Assembly (NCBI RefSeq): GCF_902362185.1 | Contig: NC_044498.1 | Coordinates: 22,464,565 to 22,528,564, forward strand | Reading direction: 5' to 3' | DNA: 64,000 nt | Source of the DNA: Chanos chanos | Taxonomy: Eukaryota; Chordata; Actinopteri; Gonorynchiformes; Chanidae | Shown here: one piece after another, positions 52,443-64,000 of the stretch | How positions within the stretch are numbered: the stretch's first letter is position 1 | How the letters are laid out: every line of letters begins with the position of its first letter | Made by a program: the position numbers and the translations under genes | Notes under the pieces: model-generated | The model's database searches: none | Told to the model about the DNA's origin: nothing | Seen by the model: only the letters and a program-made list of their open reading frames with translations

Positions 52443-52510
52443 CTTGAACTAGCCGCGCCGCTTTTTCAAAGACCGTGTGACACTGAGCATTGTGGGACAG
52501 AGACGGGCAG
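52443..52510 (-). promoter_or_regulatory. lin9: lin9 proximal promoter
   Basis: Reading toward the gene, the stretch just upstream of the ATG contains CCCACAATGC (52487-52496, resembling a ZNF143/Staf core), TTTGAA (52465-52470, the CHR core) and a GC-rich CGGCGCGG block (52453-52460). The start site is not mapped. The motif identities are seen; their use is inferred. Confidence 0.45.
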
Positions 52511-53040
52511 AGAGGGCTGTTCAAACACCTTCATGGAGAACAGCATTATTTCACGAAAACTGGCTATTTGTCGTATCATATTAACAGTTCTTTTGAGTAT
52601 CTTTTCTAAGTGTTAAAATAGATCAACGAACCCACTCAATAAGTTACTTTGCCGCCAAAAAGTCAAATATGAAGCCAGTTATTTTTTGGTCAGTGTTCTT
52701 CGCTTTCGCGATATGTAACTTAAACTAGGTTGCAGATACAATGAGATAGCAGAAATCAGTCTTATGAGTAAAAGAATTAACAGAAGCCTGTAAAGGAGAG
52801 ACTTAATATGACATATGACATAAAATGACTTGGATGAAGGAACATCATACGATTTCGTTTAATGGATTCATGTTGACATTCTTCAGAAGACAGAAACAAG
52901 AAAGCTTTGATGCAACATTGTATTAGAAAACCTCAAAGTATTATCGATCAATCTTATTTTATGATGAAATATTTTCTGTGAAGGGAAAAACAGCAGAAAA
53001 ACGAATAAAGAAACGGAGCAGTTAGGACAATGTTCCAACG

Positions 53041-53046
53041 TTTAAT
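53041..53046 (-). terminator. parp1: candidate parp1 poly(A) signal
   Basis: ATTAAA on the minus strand about 745 nt past the parp1 stop. The interval 53047-53790 has no other gene and is the likely 3' UTR. It ends about 530 bp upstream of the lin9 promoter. Confidence 0.45.
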
Positions 53047-53790
53047 CGTTATTACTGGGAGCTTCTTGACCGCTGTAAACTAAAACATTTATAGCACTTA
53101 ATCTCAAGGACGGACAAAACTTATATATATAAAAAAACAAAACAAAACAAAAGATAAACTTAAGTATGTAAGTCAGCCTACTTCAACAGTCCTACACTAG
53201 GAATCCTTGTAAATTCTTTGTTTGAGTCTACTTATGAACAGTCATTGTTCTATCTTAAAAGCAAGCAAAGGATACTAACATTGTACAGTATTTTCATCTA
53301 TTTTCAGGAATGATAAACAGCAACAAAAAAGTCTGCACTGAATGGTTTTCTGAATTTGCATATGGAGAGGTTCAGATAGTCCAAGGATCGTGTGAATCCC
53401 TCTCTTTCATCAACTGCATGCAAGACTGCACACAGACCTATTTAACCAATGGAAGATAACACCACCCACTACTCAGGGTAGCTCCACAGGTAAATGAACC
53501 AAGCCACTTCAAGCACAAACTCAGACCCAACTCCTGTTTCATTGTATAAGCAGAAACTACTGTCAAGTGTGGAAAAAAAAACATTATGAGAGCTCAAAAA
53601 TTACAGTCAGCTACTCCATCTTCTTATTCTAAAGTAGCTGAGAGCAAGCTGCTGATAATTAACTACAGTTTTGTGTTTTTTATGTTTGGGAAGTTTTGTG
53701 GCTTCTTGGTCTTGGGTGCTCAGCCATGCGGTAAGCCAGTGGTGCTGTCCGGGATACAGTTGGATGGACCCTCATCAGCCAGTGGTGGTC

Positions 53791-62528
<8,738 letters not shown>

Positions 62529-64000
62529 CTGAGAAAGTCAAACAGAATGAGTCAGTAATAGCACAAATTAATGAAATGAAAAAAGAAGTCACCATGGATA
62601 TCTTGCCATGTCTCATATTGAGATTTAAGAAAAAAAAGAACATTCATTGTCAGTAAACCCCTTATATAAAAATATACTAAGAGGTTGATCATTAAACCAC
62701 TAATCAAAAGCAAATACAAAGCTGTAACACCTAACACACTAATTGCAGAGTATTTCCGGAGCTCTATTTGTAATGAAGAGATAAGAATAAAAAAATGAAA
62801 ACGACTAAATAGGACTTGCTGCGTGTTTCTTTTTTCCCCCCAACCTGAAAGTAAATATCTGTCAGCCTGGGCTTCGATGGGAAATTCTATGAAAGCAACA
62901 ACTGACTTCCTTGTTGGTTTTGGACAGGGGTTATTTCAGGTGAGGCTCACAATTGGGTTAACAGATGACTATGGTATACAAGGTCAAAATACTATATTTT
63001 GAGGAGTCCCATCGCGGTTGACCGCAAACATGAAGACGAAGTGTCATAAGTACTTACAAATGTTTCAGAACACAAGCTAAAGTATATTCATAAGTTCCTC
63101 AGTTCTATGATCTTAAAACTTTAAAGAAAGATGTGTAATGTGGTGCTGTGACCTGAAATGCAGCCTACAGAGGGCGAGAGCCAAAGCCAAGGCTGAGTAA
63201 ATAACACAGCCACCTCATTTATCAGAGGAACTCATTAGGACCCCATAAGTCATCTGAGACAGGTTCATGTTGGCACATGCTCCTCTATCCCAGGGTTCAT
63301 TAGAACTAAAGCAATTCATTAATCACCTCTCCATCGAGGAAACACTGGTGGGACCTGTCCCATTGCCAGTGTGACCCTCCACCCCACCCCAGCTGTCCCC
63401 AAACAGCCCCTCTATCACGCAAACAGAGCCGCGCCTGGGCCACGACGGTCACCAGAGGAGACGTGGACAGAATAAAAAAAAAAAACAAACAGCTCTAAAA
63501 AAAAAAAAACACAGGAAGGAAACTCATATAAAAAGACGACTTTTCAACCATTGTGTACATAATTTAGGTATCTGAAGAGGACAGTCCATGTCCGTGGCTT
63601 AGTTGAGAAGATATTTCATATTTTGTCGGACAGTAGCATCAAAGAGCAAGGGATGGCTTTCCTTTCTTTTAGGTTTCATGAACCTGAAGACTTCTGGAGG
63701 ATTATGACATGAAGATCCATCACCAAAAGGGTGCTGAGTATCTCTGGACACTTTTATTCTACTAACAATCTTTTTGCTTGTTTGTTTTTGAGGCAAAAAT
63801 CCAGTAAGTGTAAGTTTTCAATATATTTTAAAATCAACACAAACCAGTGTCATGTATGGGAAGAAACTGAACACCTGATAGATTGATAGATTTTGCTAGC
63901 AACTACTGTGTAATACATGGATTGATGCAAGTGTATTTACAGAAAAGGGCAAATTTTAAGAGAAACTGACCAAGTCATCATTTCATAGCCTATACTACAT
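62529..64000 (-). other. parp1: parp1 intron running off the window
   Basis: No zinc-finger 1 or 2 exon is found here, so the missing parp1 5' exons lie beyond 64000. The only notable content is an unexplained minus-strand ORF at 63599-63796, with some A-rich runs around 63472-63510. Confidence 0.6.

Overview
The window is nuclear DNA from a vertebrate, almost certainly a teleost fish. It holds spliced genes with GT-AG introns, mostly a few hundred bases long, and many (CA)n, (GA)n and (TA)n microsatellites. The proteins are close to human counterparts but clearly fish-like. I assembled seven protein-coding genes exon by exon, keeping the reading frame across every junction. Comparisons with human proteins are from memory.

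Layout. max (minus strand, first coding exon only, 86-121) lies head-to-head with slc10a1 (plus, 5 coding exons, 7921-11485, 343 aa). slc10a1 converges on srsf5 (minus, 7 coding exons plus a noncoding first exon, 12769-18096, 270 aa). Next comes susd6 (minus, 6 coding exons, 21097-34129, with a probable noncoding first exon ending at 38492, 359 aa). After about 4 kb with no recognised gene comes mixl1 (plus, 3 exons, 42738-43979, 336 aa), tail-to-tail with lin9 (minus, 15 exons, 45251-52442, 544 aa). parp1 (minus, 19 exons seen, 53791-62528) follows in tandem and runs off the right edge, so the first roughly 205 residues (zinc fingers 1 and 2) are not in the window.

Two ancestral blocks meet here. 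slc10a1-srsf5-susd6 matches the human 14q24 neighbourhood, and mixl1-lin9-parp1 matches human 1q42 in order and relative orientation. The genes are not an operon. They cover bile-acid uptake (slc10a1), splicing (srsf5), membrane immune regulation (susd6), Nodal-driven mesendoderm specification (mixl1), cell-cycle transcription (lin9 and max) and DNA-damage signalling (parp1).

Points most worth a second look: a second sushi-domain exon in susd6 that human SUSD6 lacks; a candidate poison exon with a purine-rich tract in srsf5 intron 5; a Smad-interaction motif in mixl1 plus FoxH1, T-box and TATA motifs upstream; UG-repeat microsatellites abutting 3' splice sites in three genes; several non-autonomous DNA transposons or repeats; a CHR-like element next to the lin9 start; and an unexplained ORF in a parp1 intron.
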